Source of the DNA: Diplonema papillatum
Taxonomy: Eukaryota > Euglenozoa > Diplonemea > Diplonemida > Diplonemidae
DNA: 64,000 bases
Direction of reading: 5' to 3'
Assembly: GCA_030068145.1 (NCBI GenBank)
Contig: JAPJBO010000405.1
Span: 62,001 to 126,000, forward strand
The first letter of the stretch is position 1, and each line of letters opens with the position of its first letter. The notes beneath the pieces are model-generated. The model saw only the letters and a program-made list of their open reading frames with translations, had not been told where the DNA came from and searched no databases. Below, piece by piece: positions 18,714 through 28,392 of the stretch. A program made the translations under genes and the position numbers.

Positions 18714-19398
18714 CGCAGCCTGGCGATAATCTGCACCTTGAGAGAAATGGTCGGGGGGAGTATTCTCGAAGCTGATATTGAAGTTGTCACACCTTTAGGT
18801 TCCGGGTGTCCATTTACACGCGTTTCGGGCGCCCGCACCCGCTTTTTTCTTTGTATAAGCACCTGCTTTGTAGGAAATGCTTGAGGAGACTGCCAGTTGC
18901 GATAGATCAAAGGAGGTAAATGTGCTGTAGCCCACACGAAACACAGGCAAATCTGGGTTTAGTGGCGGGCGTAAGCGTCCTTTCCTCCCCCTGCCCCTGT
19001 TCCTCCCTCGCTCTTCTGTAGCCGTCAACGTATTTATTCCTTGCCAACCCACATGCCGCCTCGTGTTATTGGTGGGGTTCACTTTTTGCTGACCAGCTTG
19101 CACCTTGGAAGCGATCCCCTGTGCTGCAGCGGTGAAGGCTTGAGCTAGTCTTACAGGAAAAACCCTCCTTCCAAATAAGAGAGGTTTGTATCCAGCGTGT
19201 GTGAACATGCATAAAAGAGGACGGCCTCACCCAAGAAACGAGTGGTGTAAGCTGCTTGGAAACGTCAAGGTACTCTTTTGGAACAGGGTATCCACAGAGG
19301 CTCGTGAGTGCTGTCGGGGTCAAACAGCTGTCCCTCCGGAAAGATCTTTAAGCTGGGTGTCCCAAGGCCTTCTACGGTGCTGCAGACCGAGAGCACGA

Positions 19399-19404
<6 letters not shown>
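18714..19404. other. Intergenic, with a dispersed repeat at 18861-18978
   Basis: Positions 18861-18978 match the repeat at 5491-5604 in the same orientation. The rest shows no domain-bearing frame and no RNA gene. The stretch ends in a long AT microsatellite. Confidence 0.55.

Positions 19405-19477
<73 letters not shown>
19405..19477. repeat. AT microsatellite, left of foldback element
   Basis: About 36 AT units. It directly borders the foldback element starting at 19478. Frames through it read as IYIYIY and are not genes. Confidence 0.97.
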
Positions 19478-19479
<2 letters not shown>

Positions 19480-21073
19480 GCCAAAAAGGGGGGGGGGGGT
19501 TTGGGCGGAAAAATCCCCGCATAGTTCACCAGGGTCTGACGGGTACTGAGGCCCCATACCCTTCCTAAAACATCATTCTGCGTTCAAATACGCCCTCAGA
19601 AGCCTCCGGAGAGCCTTCTATGATGTCCCAAATGCAATTTTGTGGGTTTTTAGGGGGTCCCCCCGTCTGCTGGCCGTAAACCGCCATAGAAGACACATAT
19701 GCAACCTGATGCTGGGTCGCTCCTCGGAGCAAAATCTCGGCCTAAACACACGTTTTCGGCGTTCTCTATCATTCTCCAGGTGCATTCGACCCTCGGACTT
19801 CATAAATTATCTCGCTTACAGGTGTTCCGGGGTGTGCAAAAACAAGGCGAATGGACCCTACAGACCGTACCACGCCCTGCCTGTCTATACAGGCTTTGGG
19901 GTCGAATTGCGCCGCCTTGGCGCCATGTGCACCGTTTTGGTCTCGTTTGTGCTGCTTTGGGATCCACTAAGAACTCTAGTCTGATTTGCGGGACGCTTTG
20001 CTCGGTTTTGGTGCCCACTTCACCGTTCAAAGTGCATCCAGTGGTGAAGACTTTGCGCCGAAGCTGGAGAGGAAGCGACCCAGTAGGCGCCACTTCACCG
20101 TGAGCGGGTCTCGGAACAGGACTCAAACTGTGGCCCAGGTGATACTGCCGACCATGGCAGGTGTGTGCGCCACACAGTTTGTCTGACCAAGCTCACTGCA
20201 CAGGAGCTTGCCACACATCCCTCGGGTCATGTGCCGCCTGTGCAAAGACATCCAGCGAGAAGCACTTTGCAGCCATGGGTGAGAAAGATGCCAGAAGGGA
20301 AGACATTGCCAGGAAAGCTCTGAAAGCCTGCCCTGAAAGCGGTGAAGCCTGCTTCAAAATCATGAAGTGAACGCGTCGTAGTCAACCGCTTGAGAACGGC
20401 TGATGATCGCCTGTTACTTAACGCTTGTCCTACTTCGTTCACCAAGCCTTGCAGAATCACCAGAATAGCATAACATGATGCAGGTAGAAGCCTGAACAGG
20501 CCTTAGAACAGTGAAAGTGGGCGCCAAAACCGAGGAAAGCGTCCCGCAAATCAGACCAGAGTTCTTAATGGACCCCAAAGCAGCACAAACGAAGCCCGAA
20601 ACGGTGGATGTGGCGCCAAAGCCGGTGCAATTTGACCCCAAAGCCTGTATAGACAGGCAGGGCGTAGTTCGGTCTGTCCCCAATGCAGGGGGCCATTCTC
20701 CTTATCTTTGCACGTCCCGGAACACCTGTGAGTGAAAGAAACCACGAAGCCCGAGGGTCGAAGGCACCTGGAGAGTGCTAGAGAACGCCGAAAACGTGTG
20801 TTTGGGCTGGGATCTTGCACAGAGAAGCGACCCAGCATCAGGTTGCGTATGTGTCTTCTATGGTGGTTTACGGCCAGCAGGCGGGGGGACCCCCTAAAAA
20901 CCCACAAAATCGCATTTGGGACATCATAGAAGGCTCTCCGGAGGCTTCTGAGGGCGTATTTGAACGCAGAATGATGTTTTAGGAAGGGTATGGGGCCTCA
21001 GTACCCGTCAGACCCTGGTGAACTATGCGGGGATTTTTCCGCCCAAACCCCCCCCCCCCCCCCATTTTGGCAT
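19478..21073. mobile_element. Foldback element, 1.6 kb, ~550-bp inverted arms
   Basis: Left arm 19478-20028 and right arm 20506-21073 are inverted copies of each other, with scattered substitutions and small indels. The extreme ends are ATGCCAAAAAGGGG and CCCCATTTTGGCAT. Matching landmarks along the arms include GTTCACCAGGGTCTGACGGG, CCTCCGGAGAGCCTTCTATG and GTTTTCGGCGTTCTCTA. The unique centre (20029-20505) is about 480 bp and has no clear coding frame. An AT run lies on the left and another (21080-21092) 6 bp after the right end, so the insertion site was an AT microsatellite and any TA target duplication cannot be resolved. No transposase is present, so the element is non-autonomous. Confidence 0.9.
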
Positions 21074-21114
21074 CGTACCATATATATATATATGAGCCAA
21101 TTCACCTACCCCCT

Positions 21115-21215
21115 GATCGAGTGTAATCGAGCGTAATCGAGTGTAATCGAGTGTAATCGAGTGTAATCGAGCGTAATAGAGTGTAGTAGAGTGTAGTAGA
21201 GCGTTGTAGAGTGTG
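21115..21215. repeat. GTGTAATCGA short tandem repeats, left end
   Basis: About nine copies of a 10-bp unit, GAGTGTAATC or GAGCGTAATC, degrade rightwards to GAGTGTAGTA. They lie directly inside the left terminal repeat of the reverse-transcriptase element. The same unit recurs at 23199-23255 and, as two copies, at 27580-27600, all in the same orientation. Confidence 0.9.
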
Positions 21216-21792
21216 ATCGAGATTGACACTAGTATTTTGGGTTCGACCACTGGTGGACCCCTGACTGGCCCATGGGCGACCATGTTGACCACTGTCTGGC
21301 CCAAGACGTGCCAAGCATAAGCATACGAGGGACGGAAACCGCAGGCAAGTGGGCGATGTGCATATGAGACCGGAAGCTCTCGAGATGAAGATGTTCTAAA
21401 TCATGGCAGCAAGCACGGGGACTGCAGGCGGGTTGGTGGCGAAAAGGGACAGAAAGATCTTCGAGCGACTGTGAGCAGCCTAGCAAGACGGGATGATGAA
21501 TGATGAAGAAGCGCTAAGTGATCGCAAAGGTCCTTGTCTGGCGACCGACCTTCCTTGAAAGGAAGGTCGGTAGCCAGACATTTTTGTCAGCAAGGTGCAG
21601 GCGATGCACGGGCTCCATGATGACCTCGTCAACGGCCCCACAGGCGTACACTCACTAGCCGTCGTGAAGAGGCCTCTGTCTGTAACCATCTTTTTCATCC
21701 TTGGGAGCAGTGCATCGCCAGGGAGATCGAACCCCAAGGCAAGGAGCGACTCTTGCAGCTTCTGAAAGTAATCCAGCACGTACTGGAGATAC

Positions 21793-22443
21793 TTGGTTGT
21801 CGTTGCTGGATCCTTCTGCCACACAAGTGCTGCAAACACAAGCCGCATCCTCCATCTCTGCTCCATCGTGTCCAGGTACGAGAACGTCAGGCAGAGGATA
21901 TCTTTGCTCCCCGGAAGCTCTCCTGCATCCCCGGCAATGACGAAGTCACCACCCCCAAGCCGGAGCAGAAACTCCATGTCACCGAGGACAAGGTGCCTAC
22001 CGAGCGCTCGGCGAACACCCTATCGCCTGGAACTGGCCCGCACGGAATGCCTAAAGGCTCAAGTACTAACTGCGCTAAATTTAATATATGCGAGCTATTG
22101 TGGTACTCATTTGCATGCAAATGACTCCCCACTGACGCAACAAGAAGACGCCGATGCTCTATCGAATCACGCGATGGATGAGGTTCAGAGACGAGCGACA
22201 GCCGAGTATCGGGACTCGGCGACCGCGAAATCGTACGCGATGAAGAGCGCGATGCGACGGCTGACGAGTATCGTGCAGACGCCGATTCACCCGGCGCTTG
22301 AGATGCAAGTCAACGTCCTGACGTCTCTCGGAGGCGGGAACATGGCCGGACTCAACAAGAGACCACAAATAGCAAACCAGCAGGCGTTTGAAGCTGTGAT
22401 GCGCGCCTACGAAGCCGCCGCACGAGAGCAGACGGCGAAGTAG
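21793..22443 (+). CDS. Unidentified ORF inside the RT element (plus strand)
   Basis: A 216-codon frame runs opposite to the reverse transcriptase ORF. Only the last part, from the ATG at 22174, looks coding. It gives about 89 residues, with MDEVQRRATAEYRDSATAK, a helical Ala/Arg-rich segment, an NVLTSLGGGN turn and an FEAVMRAYEAAAREQ helix. The first part crosses a dispersed palindromic repeat (22102-22145) and is probably not coding. I recognise no family. A basic frame (22456-22821, Lys/Arg-rich, ending VRNVGR) follows after a short gap and could be the same gene after a frameshift or intron. If real, these would be a small accessory protein of the element. Confidence 0.35.
   Translation: MVVVAGSFCHTSAANTSRILHLCSIVSRYENVRQRISLLPGSSPASPAMTKSPPPSRSRNSMSPRTRCLPSARRTPYRLELARTECLKAQVLTALNLIYASYCGTHLHANDSPLTQQEDADALSNHAMDEVQRRATAEYRDSATAKSYAMKSAMRRLTSIVQTPIHPALEMQVNVLTSLGGGNMAGLNKRPQIANQQAFEAVMRAYEAAAREQTAK
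22102..22145. repeat. Dispersed repeat with ATTTGCATGCAAAT palindrome, copy 2
   Basis: Nearly identical to 2207-2250 over about 45 bp. Differences are TGTGGTACTC for TGTGATACTC and CCACTGACGC for CCACTAACGC. This copy lies inside the 6.5-kb TIR element, which may have carried it. Confidence 0.85.
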
Positions 22444-23198
22444 GCCGGCGACAAGGTGCGAGCCGTACCGCAGGCTGGGCTCCGCAAAGCTGCAACACTG
22501 AATGGCAGTTTTCGACCGCAGACGCATTACCCGTCGGGATGGGAGCGCAAGCAGGCTCGATGGAATCACGGAGTCAAGCAGGAGAGACGAACTGCGCAGA
22601 CTGAGCGCAAGACGTGCACCAAGGGCAGACCAGGACGTTGGGACCGTGCGAAGTCGAAGAAGGAGTCCAAAAGCGAAGCAACAACACCAACGCGGAAACG
22701 CAACTCGAAGGCAGCCAAGCGGGCCTCCAGTGAAGTAACGAAGCTCATCCGAGTGTCCGATGAAACCCCTTGTCAATACCACCCAACGACTGCGACGCGC
22801 GTGCGAAATGTCGGACGCTAGCGTCTGTCAAGAGCATGCGTGACTCAGCCGTGTTTTAAAGGTGAGATGAGAGGCACCGGCTCACTCTGTCAAAGGACTA
22901 TACTAACGCAACAAGAAGACGAGCTAATGCGAGATAGTGGTACCCGAGCCCGTACGCACTCGACAACCTGCTTCCGTGAGTCAGCCCGAGCTTCCTGGTC
23001 TCCAGCTACACTGCCTGTCGCGGTCATTTTTTCAGACTAATATTCTTGTTTTTATTCCAATTTCAATATCCTGTCATCAGCACCTTTTTAGCCCCGGAAG
23101 AAGGTGCGTTAGTGGGCCCGTTGAACCGGCCTATCAAGATTGGCTGAGTGTCACGCCTTTAATCAATTACTGCAGTACCCCCCCAATTCACCCAAATG

Positions 23199-23255
23199 TT
23201 GATCGAGTGTAATCGAGCGTAATCGAGCGTAATCGAGTGTAATCGAGTGTAATCG
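23199..23255. repeat. GTGTAATCGA short tandem repeats, downstream of RT ORF
   Basis: Five or six 10-bp units (GAGTGTAATC or GAGCGTAATC) lie about 55 bp beyond the stop of the minus-strand reverse transcriptase ORF. They follow a partial terminal repeat at 23177-23192. In the sense of the RT transcript they form a 3' tandem tail, as seen in some non-LTR retrotransposons. Confidence 0.9.
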
Positions 23256-23310
23256 TTTGGATTAGAATGCAAAGAATCTGTGGCGATAATCTGCATCGCC
23301 GACGGCGCGG

Positions 23311-26300
23311 TTATCTCTTCGCACGTGATGTGTCATGCTTTCGCCTCTTTAGCTCGTCTTGATCGTCGCGCTCAGGCGCGCGTTTGGTGCTTCGCTTCTT
23401 CTTCGATTGCTCGTCGAGGTTCATCGGTTGCGCGTCGATTTCTGCTTTTTCCCAGCGCCTGGGCGATGGTCGTGGCGCATCGACGCGTCCTTTGCGTCTT
23501 TTCGGTACCGGCTCCGCCGCGGAGTCCGATTGCCGCTTCTTCGCTGGCGTTGGCGCCGTCTTCCCGACCTTCGCTGCTGATGTCGGCGTTGATGTTGCGG
23601 GTTCTCGCTCGTCTTCCTCTGCTTCCGGCAGAACGAGCACCACGTTCTCACGTTTCGCCTGTCTCGGCGCTGGCGCGGGACCCTCCGGCTCCGCCTTCCT
23701 CTTCTTCGCCGTTGTTTCTTCACCTCTCGCCACGGCCGCCCGGTGGTGCCCTTTCCTGCAGCAGTGCCCGGGTCTCCTACTCCTCAGGTCGGCGTGTTTC
23801 TTACAGCCGTCGCACGTCGGCATGCCATGATCGAGGCATCGGTGGTGATGGTTGCGACAGCACTCCGCTGTCGTCTTACACGTGGCGCACTGCGTCATCC
23901 GGTGCTCGGCACACATTTTTACGGCTAGGCCATCACCCTCCCTGTGATGGGCCTGGCAGCACCACGCCACCGACTTGCCCCGGCGCTTACACACGTCGCA
24001 CTTCACCTTTTGGTGCCCGGGGCACACCCGCTCACCCCACTTCTCGTGTCGGGGAATCCCTTCCGGCACGAGCCACGGATCCCCTCCGACGACAGCCGAC
24101 TTCTTCCCTTTCCTCTTCTCCGTAGTGTCATCGAAGGCCGCCCATCTCGCCGCACGCTCCGCCCTTTCTCTTCCGTACGTCGGGAAAAGGTCCATCCCCC
24201 ACGCCTCGCCGGTGAACGCATGCCGGCTCGCCTTCAGCTGCGTCTCCAAGATTCCCATCGTCTCCTCGCCGCCGCGGAAAATTGGCCTCATCTCGTAGCC
24301 CGTGAGGCATGGGGGGGCCCCTACCGTTCTCAATGAACCTATCTTCTCCAGCTTTCTACCCGGCAGAAGCGGCCCCACCCCTTTCCGCTCAAGCGCTTCC
24401 CCGATCGTTTTCAGCATCCGCGCCAACATTCTCGCACGGATACACAGCGGCGTCCCACCTGTCGTCGCCACTAAACTGCCCGGTAGATCGAGCCCGGTGT
24501 ACACTTCGAAGTCTACTGCGAGCTCTGCCGTCGAGACGTCACCCGCTACCGACCAGCACATCCCATCCAGCCAATACTGCAGCGCCCGGAACCACCTCTC
24601 TCCTGCTACCGCCGTGAAGGTCCCCGGTCCAGCGATCGCTTCGAAATTCAGCCGGCGCGGGGGGCAGTCGTCAGGGTGCAGTTGTCTCCAGGGGTGGCCG
24701 ACTGCCCGGTCTCTTCCTTCTCTCTCCAGCCGTCGTCTCTCTTGCATGACTTCCGCCATGAATGTGTGCAGCACTTCGATGTTGATCCGACTTCCCTTCG
24801 GCAGAATCCCGTGTTCTTGCAGGCACGGAGGCCAAGTCGAGCGATCTGCGTCAACAATTTCGGCATACTGCTGTTGCATTCGGATTCGTTCATACGCCCG
24901 GCACTGCCACCAAATGTGGCCCAGAGTTTCTTCCGTCGCCTCGTCACAGCGTCTGCACAGCCCGTCACCTCCCCACAGCTTGGCAGCATGTGATTCCGTC
25001 ATCACCGACCCTGCTACGACCTCGGCAACGTCCCGCGCGGCCGTCAGCGTTGTCGACGCCTTCAGCCCGTAGGCATTCGTCGCGGTGTAGTCGACACCCG
25101 CCCGTACCCCTCCGAAGTTTGTGCGCCTCTTCTCGAGCTCCCCTAGTCGCCAGCCGTGAATCGCCTTTCTCAGGGTGTGCCCTCGCTCCCCCTTACTCTG
25201 TCGCACCAGCCTCAGCACATTCCCTGCCTCGTCCTCGGCGTCGTCGAGATCTTCTGTCCATCGTATACCGAGCTTCTTTGCATGCTCGGCCGCAATACCG
25301 ATCGGTCCCCATGCGCGGATTCTGCTGCCATACGCCCTTCGAACTGTTGCGACGCGGGCCCTCCATACCGGCCTCTTTCGGCACACTTCTGCGATCATGC
25401 CGAGCGACCGATATGGCAGCACTGTGTAGGGGTCGAGCATGTGGGCCTTGTTTAGAATGCCCAACACGGCCTCCTGTGCCCGATGCAGCCTCACCGGGTC
25501 CCAGACGCCTCTGAGCAATGCTGCGGTGAACTTCCCCAGCCCCCGCACCGTCGGAAGCGCGAACTCCGAGCCGTATGTCGCCGCCGGTAGAACCGCCATC
25601 GCCGCTAGCCCCGACCTCTGCGCCCTCGAGATCGGTAAGGCACCCAACCGTTCGGCCTCCTCTGCACGCTGGTCGTAGCGCAGGTCCGTTGTTCTGCGTG
25701 TCCGCTTCGTGCCGACCAGACATCCTACGATTGTAAGCTCTTCCTTCGTCACGATGTCGGTGCCACCTATCTTCAACTTCGCTTCGTACCCCTTCGGCGT
25801 CCCGAAAGCGAACGTCTTCGGTATCCCGATCGACATGCCGGTGTTCGCACAAAACCTGTCGACTTCCACCAAGGCGTCCTGCAAGCATGCTTCTCTGAGA
25901 CGCGTCAGGAGGGTGAGGTCGTCCGCGAAGGACTCGCTCGTCACCCCCCCCACGTCGTCCACTCTGCGCACCACGATGGACAGCAGCGCGTTGATGAGGA
26001 TCACGCTCAGGGGGCAGCCCTGCAGTATCCCGTTGGTGGTGTAAAAGATGTCTCCCAGCCCCATGTGCAACTTGTACCGCCTTCGTAGTCGCGCGTAAAC
26101 ATCGCGCAGCGGCCCGAGAATTCTCTCATGGAGGCCAAGATCCCCCACCAGCTTCAGCACGACGTCTCGTGGCACTTTGTCGAAGCACTTGGCAAAGTCT
26201 AGGGCCACGCCGTACAGCTCCTTTCCCGTCAAGAGAGCCTCTTCAATCTGCGAGGCGATTTCAAACACCACGTCCACGGTTCCGTGTTTGGGCCTGAACC

Positions 26301-27531
26301 CGTGCTGGCTATCTGCTATCCAGCCTTCTTGCCACTGGACGACGTCCCTGAGCCTCGTGCTCGCCCACAAGCGATAGACCGCGCTTGTGACGGTGATGGG
26401 CCGCAATGCCAGCGGGTCGAGGGTTTCGTCTTTCGGGATCAGCGTGACCGCGGCTTCCAACAACGCGTTCGGCCACGTTCCGGTCGCTTCTATCGCGTTG
26501 AACACCTCCGCCAGGGCGTTCAGCAACGGCAGTGGCAGCTTCTTTAACTCTGCTGTGCTCCATCCGTCCACGCCCGGGACTCCGGCACGCTGCTTCTTTC
26601 CAAGAACGCTCCTCAGATCATCGCCCGTCAAATCTCGGCACACCATCGGTCGACATCGGATGTATTCCGCATACTCCGCCTTGAAGGCTTCATAGCACGG
26701 TTCCGGTCTACTCGCGTACATCCGGTTGATGGGCGCCCATTCTTTCTGCAACGTCGCGTCGATCTCCCGTAGATTTGCCGTGTAGCGGCCATCCACTTTC
26801 AGCGCCACCAGACCGTCCGCCTTCTTCCTTCTGCACCACGGAAGCAGTTGCGCCCTGTTTGCACAGTGGAAGTTCTGCATCTTGCTCTCCAGCTGAGCTA
26901 TTCTCCCCTTTCGCGCCTGTGCTGTCAGTGACCGGCTCCTCGCTTCCAGCTTCTGCCTCAAGGTCTGGGCGACGCTCAAGTCCGGCGGGCGTCGCGGCAA
27001 ATCGCGCACCTTTGGTACTCGTCCGGCCATTGATTCCAGTCCCGATACAACGTTCTCCCACGTCTTCTCCAGCGATCTCGGCATGCACCCGGGTCCTTCC
27101 CCACTCAGTGTTTGCAGCCCTCGGATGTAGGCGTCGAGGCCGTTCAATATCTTCCGGAATCTGCTTGAGGCATACGTACCCGCGCCCGTCCCGGTGTCTG
27201 TCACGGACGCAAAATGTTCTCTCTTAGGCTTTCTTGTCTCACCCCGTCCTTGATAGGCGGCAACGGGCCCGTCGAGCAACCCCTGTTTCTCCGCCAGCTC
27301 GACCAGATACCCCTCGCACGCCTTAGTCGCCGACACCCAGAGCGCTTCCACGTCATCTGGTGCTGCATCTTCGAACCGGTGCTTCACTAACAACTCTTCC
27401 GCCCGCGCTGCTGCCCGTCCTTCGTGCGTCACGTCTACCTGGCTCATGGACCTTGGCATGCGGTACCTCTCACATGTGTCTGCAAACGCGGTGATGTCCA
27501 GCTCTACCGTCACCATCTTGTGGCTGGGCAC
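23311..27531 (-). CDS. Reverse transcriptase of non-LTR type with Cys/His-rich C terminus (1406 aa)
   Basis: Copies element RNA into DNA. It is one uninterrupted frame of 1406 residues. The palm motifs are clear: AVTLIPK at about 361-367, SQHGFRPKHG at about 408-417, motif A LDFAKCFDKV at about 444-453, the LINE-typical GILQGCPLS at about 501-509, and the catalytic box FADD at 535-538 (F in place of Y). A zinc-knuckle-like CRRC...ETLGHIWWQC lies at about 859-877, as in many LINE C termini. Residues about 1170-1265 carry repeated C-x2-C, CC and HH clusters, perhaps several zinc-binding units. A basic, Pro-rich, nuclear-signal-like tail ends the protein. I see no APE-type endonuclease and no certain restriction-like endonuclease motif, so how the element cuts its target is open. 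The ATG at 27531 is one of two near the right end; a second is at codon 6. Confidence 0.9.
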   Translation of the reverse strand: MPSHKMVTVELDITAFADTCERYRMPRSMSQVDVTHEGRAAARAEELLVKHRFEDAAPDDVEALWVSATKACEGYLVELAEKQGLLDGPVAAYQGRGETRKPKREHFASVTDTGTGAGTYASSRFRKILNGLDAYIRGLQTLSGEGPGCMPRSLEKTWENVVSGLESMAGRVPKVRDLPRRPPDLSVAQTLRQKLEARSRSLTAQARKGRIAQLESKMQNFHCANRAQLLPWCRRKKADGLVALKVDGRYTANLREIDATLQKEWAPINRMYASRPEPCYEAFKAEYAEYIRCRPMVCRDLTGDDLRSVLGKKQRAGVPGVDGWSTAELKKLPLPLLNALAEVFNAIEATGTWPNALLEAAVTLIPKDETLDPLALRPITVTSAVYRLWASTRLRDVVQWQEGWIADSQHGFRPKHGTVDVVFEIASQIEEALLTGKELYGVALDFAKCFDKVPRDVVLKLVGDLGLHERILGPLRDVYARLRRRYKLHMGLGDIFYTTNGILQGCPLSVILINALLSIVVRRVDDVGGVTSESFADDLTLLTRLREACLQDALVEVDRFCANTGMSIGIPKTFAFGTPKGYEAKLKIGGTDIVTKEELTIVGCLVGTKRTRRTTDLRYDQRAEEAERLGALPISRAQRSGLAAMAVLPAATYGSEFALPTVRGLGKFTAALLRGVWDPVRLHRAQEAVLGILNKAHMLDPYTVLPYRSLGMIAEVCRKRPVWRARVATVRRAYGSRIRAWGPIGIAAEHAKKLGIRWTEDLDDAEDEAGNVLRLVRQSKGERGHTLRKAIHGWRLGELEKRRTNFGGVRAGVDYTATNAYGLKASTTLTAARDVAEVVAGSVMTESHAAKLWGGDGLCRRCDEATEETLGHIWWQCRAYERIRMQQQYAEIVDADRSTWPPCLQEHGILPKGSRINIEVLHTFMAEVMQERRRLEREGRDRAVGHPWRQLHPDDCPPRRLNFEAIAGPGTFTAVAGERWFRALQYWLDGMCWSVAGDVSTAELAVDFEVYTGLDLPGSLVATTGGTPLCIRARMLARMLKTIGEALERKGVGPLLPGRKLEKIGSLRTVGAPPCLTGYEMRPIFRGGEETMGILETQLKASRHAFTGEAWGMDLFPTYGRERAERAARWAAFDDTTEKRKGKKSAVVGGDPWLVPEGIPRHEKWGERVCPGHQKVKCDVCKRRGKSVAWCCQAHHREGDGLAVKMCAEHRMTQCATCKTTAECCRNHHHRCLDHGMPTCDGCKKHADLRSRRPGHCCRKGHHRAAVARGEETTAKKRKAEPEGPAPAPRQAKRENVVLVLPEAEEDEREPATSTPTSAAKVGKTAPTPAKKRQSDSAAEPVPKRRKGRVDAPRPSPRRWEKAEIDAQPMNLDEQSKKKRSTKRAPERDDQDELKRRKHDTSRAKR

Positions 27532-27636
27532 CCGCTGCCCTTCCGCGTCTACGACGACGGTGGTTTCGCTCGCTACCAGTGTAATCGACGCGTAATCGAG
27601 CTAAAGTCACTTTCAGGGGGGCTAGGTGAATTGGCT

Positions 27637-27638
<2 letters not shown>

Positions 27639-27678
<40 letters not shown>
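27639..27678. repeat. AT microsatellite, right of RT element
   Basis: About 20 AT units directly after the right terminal inverted repeat. With the AT run at 21080-21092 it marks the insertion site of the 6.5-kb element. Confidence 0.95.
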
Positions 27679-27681
<3 letters not shown>

Positions 27682-28392
27682 CTGAGCCTAAGGACCGGGC
27701 GAGGCGCTCAGAGTCATGGAGCGACGAATGTGGCTTGAACAGATAGTCTGTGCCGCCTTCCCCACCTTACGGGCGTGGCAAGTAGTCGTCTTGGTGGCAC
27801 GGGGCTGACACGAGGAGTAGCAGGATGACCGTGAGTGAAAGCGGGACAGAGCTGCGCTGTCTTGGAGTGAAAACGGACACGTTCCCGATCTTTGCTCTGC
27901 TCCGCCGAAGAGCGCACACTAGCCGAAACGGAGGGTAACGCCTTCGCTTGCCGGCAGCTTGCTCTTAGCCGCTTTTCCCAAAACTTCTGTTTCCATCTAT
28001 CTTCTCGTCTCTGAGCCGGGTTTCTCGAACCAGCCGTCGCGAACATACGAGGGCAAGTAACGCTATGATGAGCCGCTGACTATGTTACCATCTCATCGCA
28101 CTGAGCGTGGGAAGACCTTTCCCGATGATGTTGGCACCACTTTGGCACCGGTAACAAATATTTTGGAACACCTCTACTGATGACGGAACGCTTCATTCTC
28201 TCGTAGAAGGTCTGACTACCGCCTCTCCAAGAAGCCGCCTGAGAAGGTAGCCTGACGCTACTCGTCCTCTTCCGCTAGCACCCTTCGCGCAGCTGCACCC
28301 GTTGGGGCGGGCGGGCTGGGTGTGAGACCACTTTGCTTGCGCATTCGTGGGAGAAAAAGGGGGGCAAGAAGGAAAAGGACGTCCGGAGAAAG
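27679..28392. other. Region upstream of COMMD4, no gene seen
   Basis: No frame with a domain. It presumably holds the COMMD4 promoter and 5' UTR near its right end. No TATA-like box could be assigned. Confidence 0.45.

Larger units (their letters stand above)
21093..27638. mobile_element. TIR-bounded element carrying a reverse transcriptase, 6.5 kb
   Basis: The left end is TGAGCCAATTCACCTA then CCCCCTGA; the right end is the reverse complement, TGAGCCAATTCACCTA then GCCCCCCTGA. This is a 16-bp perfect and about 25-bp imperfect terminal inverted repeat. Both ends abut AT microsatellites (21080-21092 and 27639-27678). Inside are an intact 1406-residue reverse transcriptase ORF on the minus strand, small plus-strand ORFs in the opposite direction (21793-22821), and GTAATCGAG-type short repeats near the left end (21115-21215), downstream of the RT ORF (23199-23255) and near the right end (27580-27600). 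A partial copy of the left end (CCCCCCAATTCACCCA) lies at 23177-23192. The alternative is therefore a 4.5-kb LINE-like unit at 23177-27638 next to or inside another element. Intactness of the ORF suggests recent activity. Confidence 0.75.

Noticed and set aside
19372..19568. ORFs reading IYIYIYIY
   Set aside because: They are translations of the AT microsatellite.
23280..24125. 281-codon plus-strand ORF opposite the RT gene
   Set aside because: Antisense shadow of the basic, Pro-rich C terminus of the reverse transcriptase.
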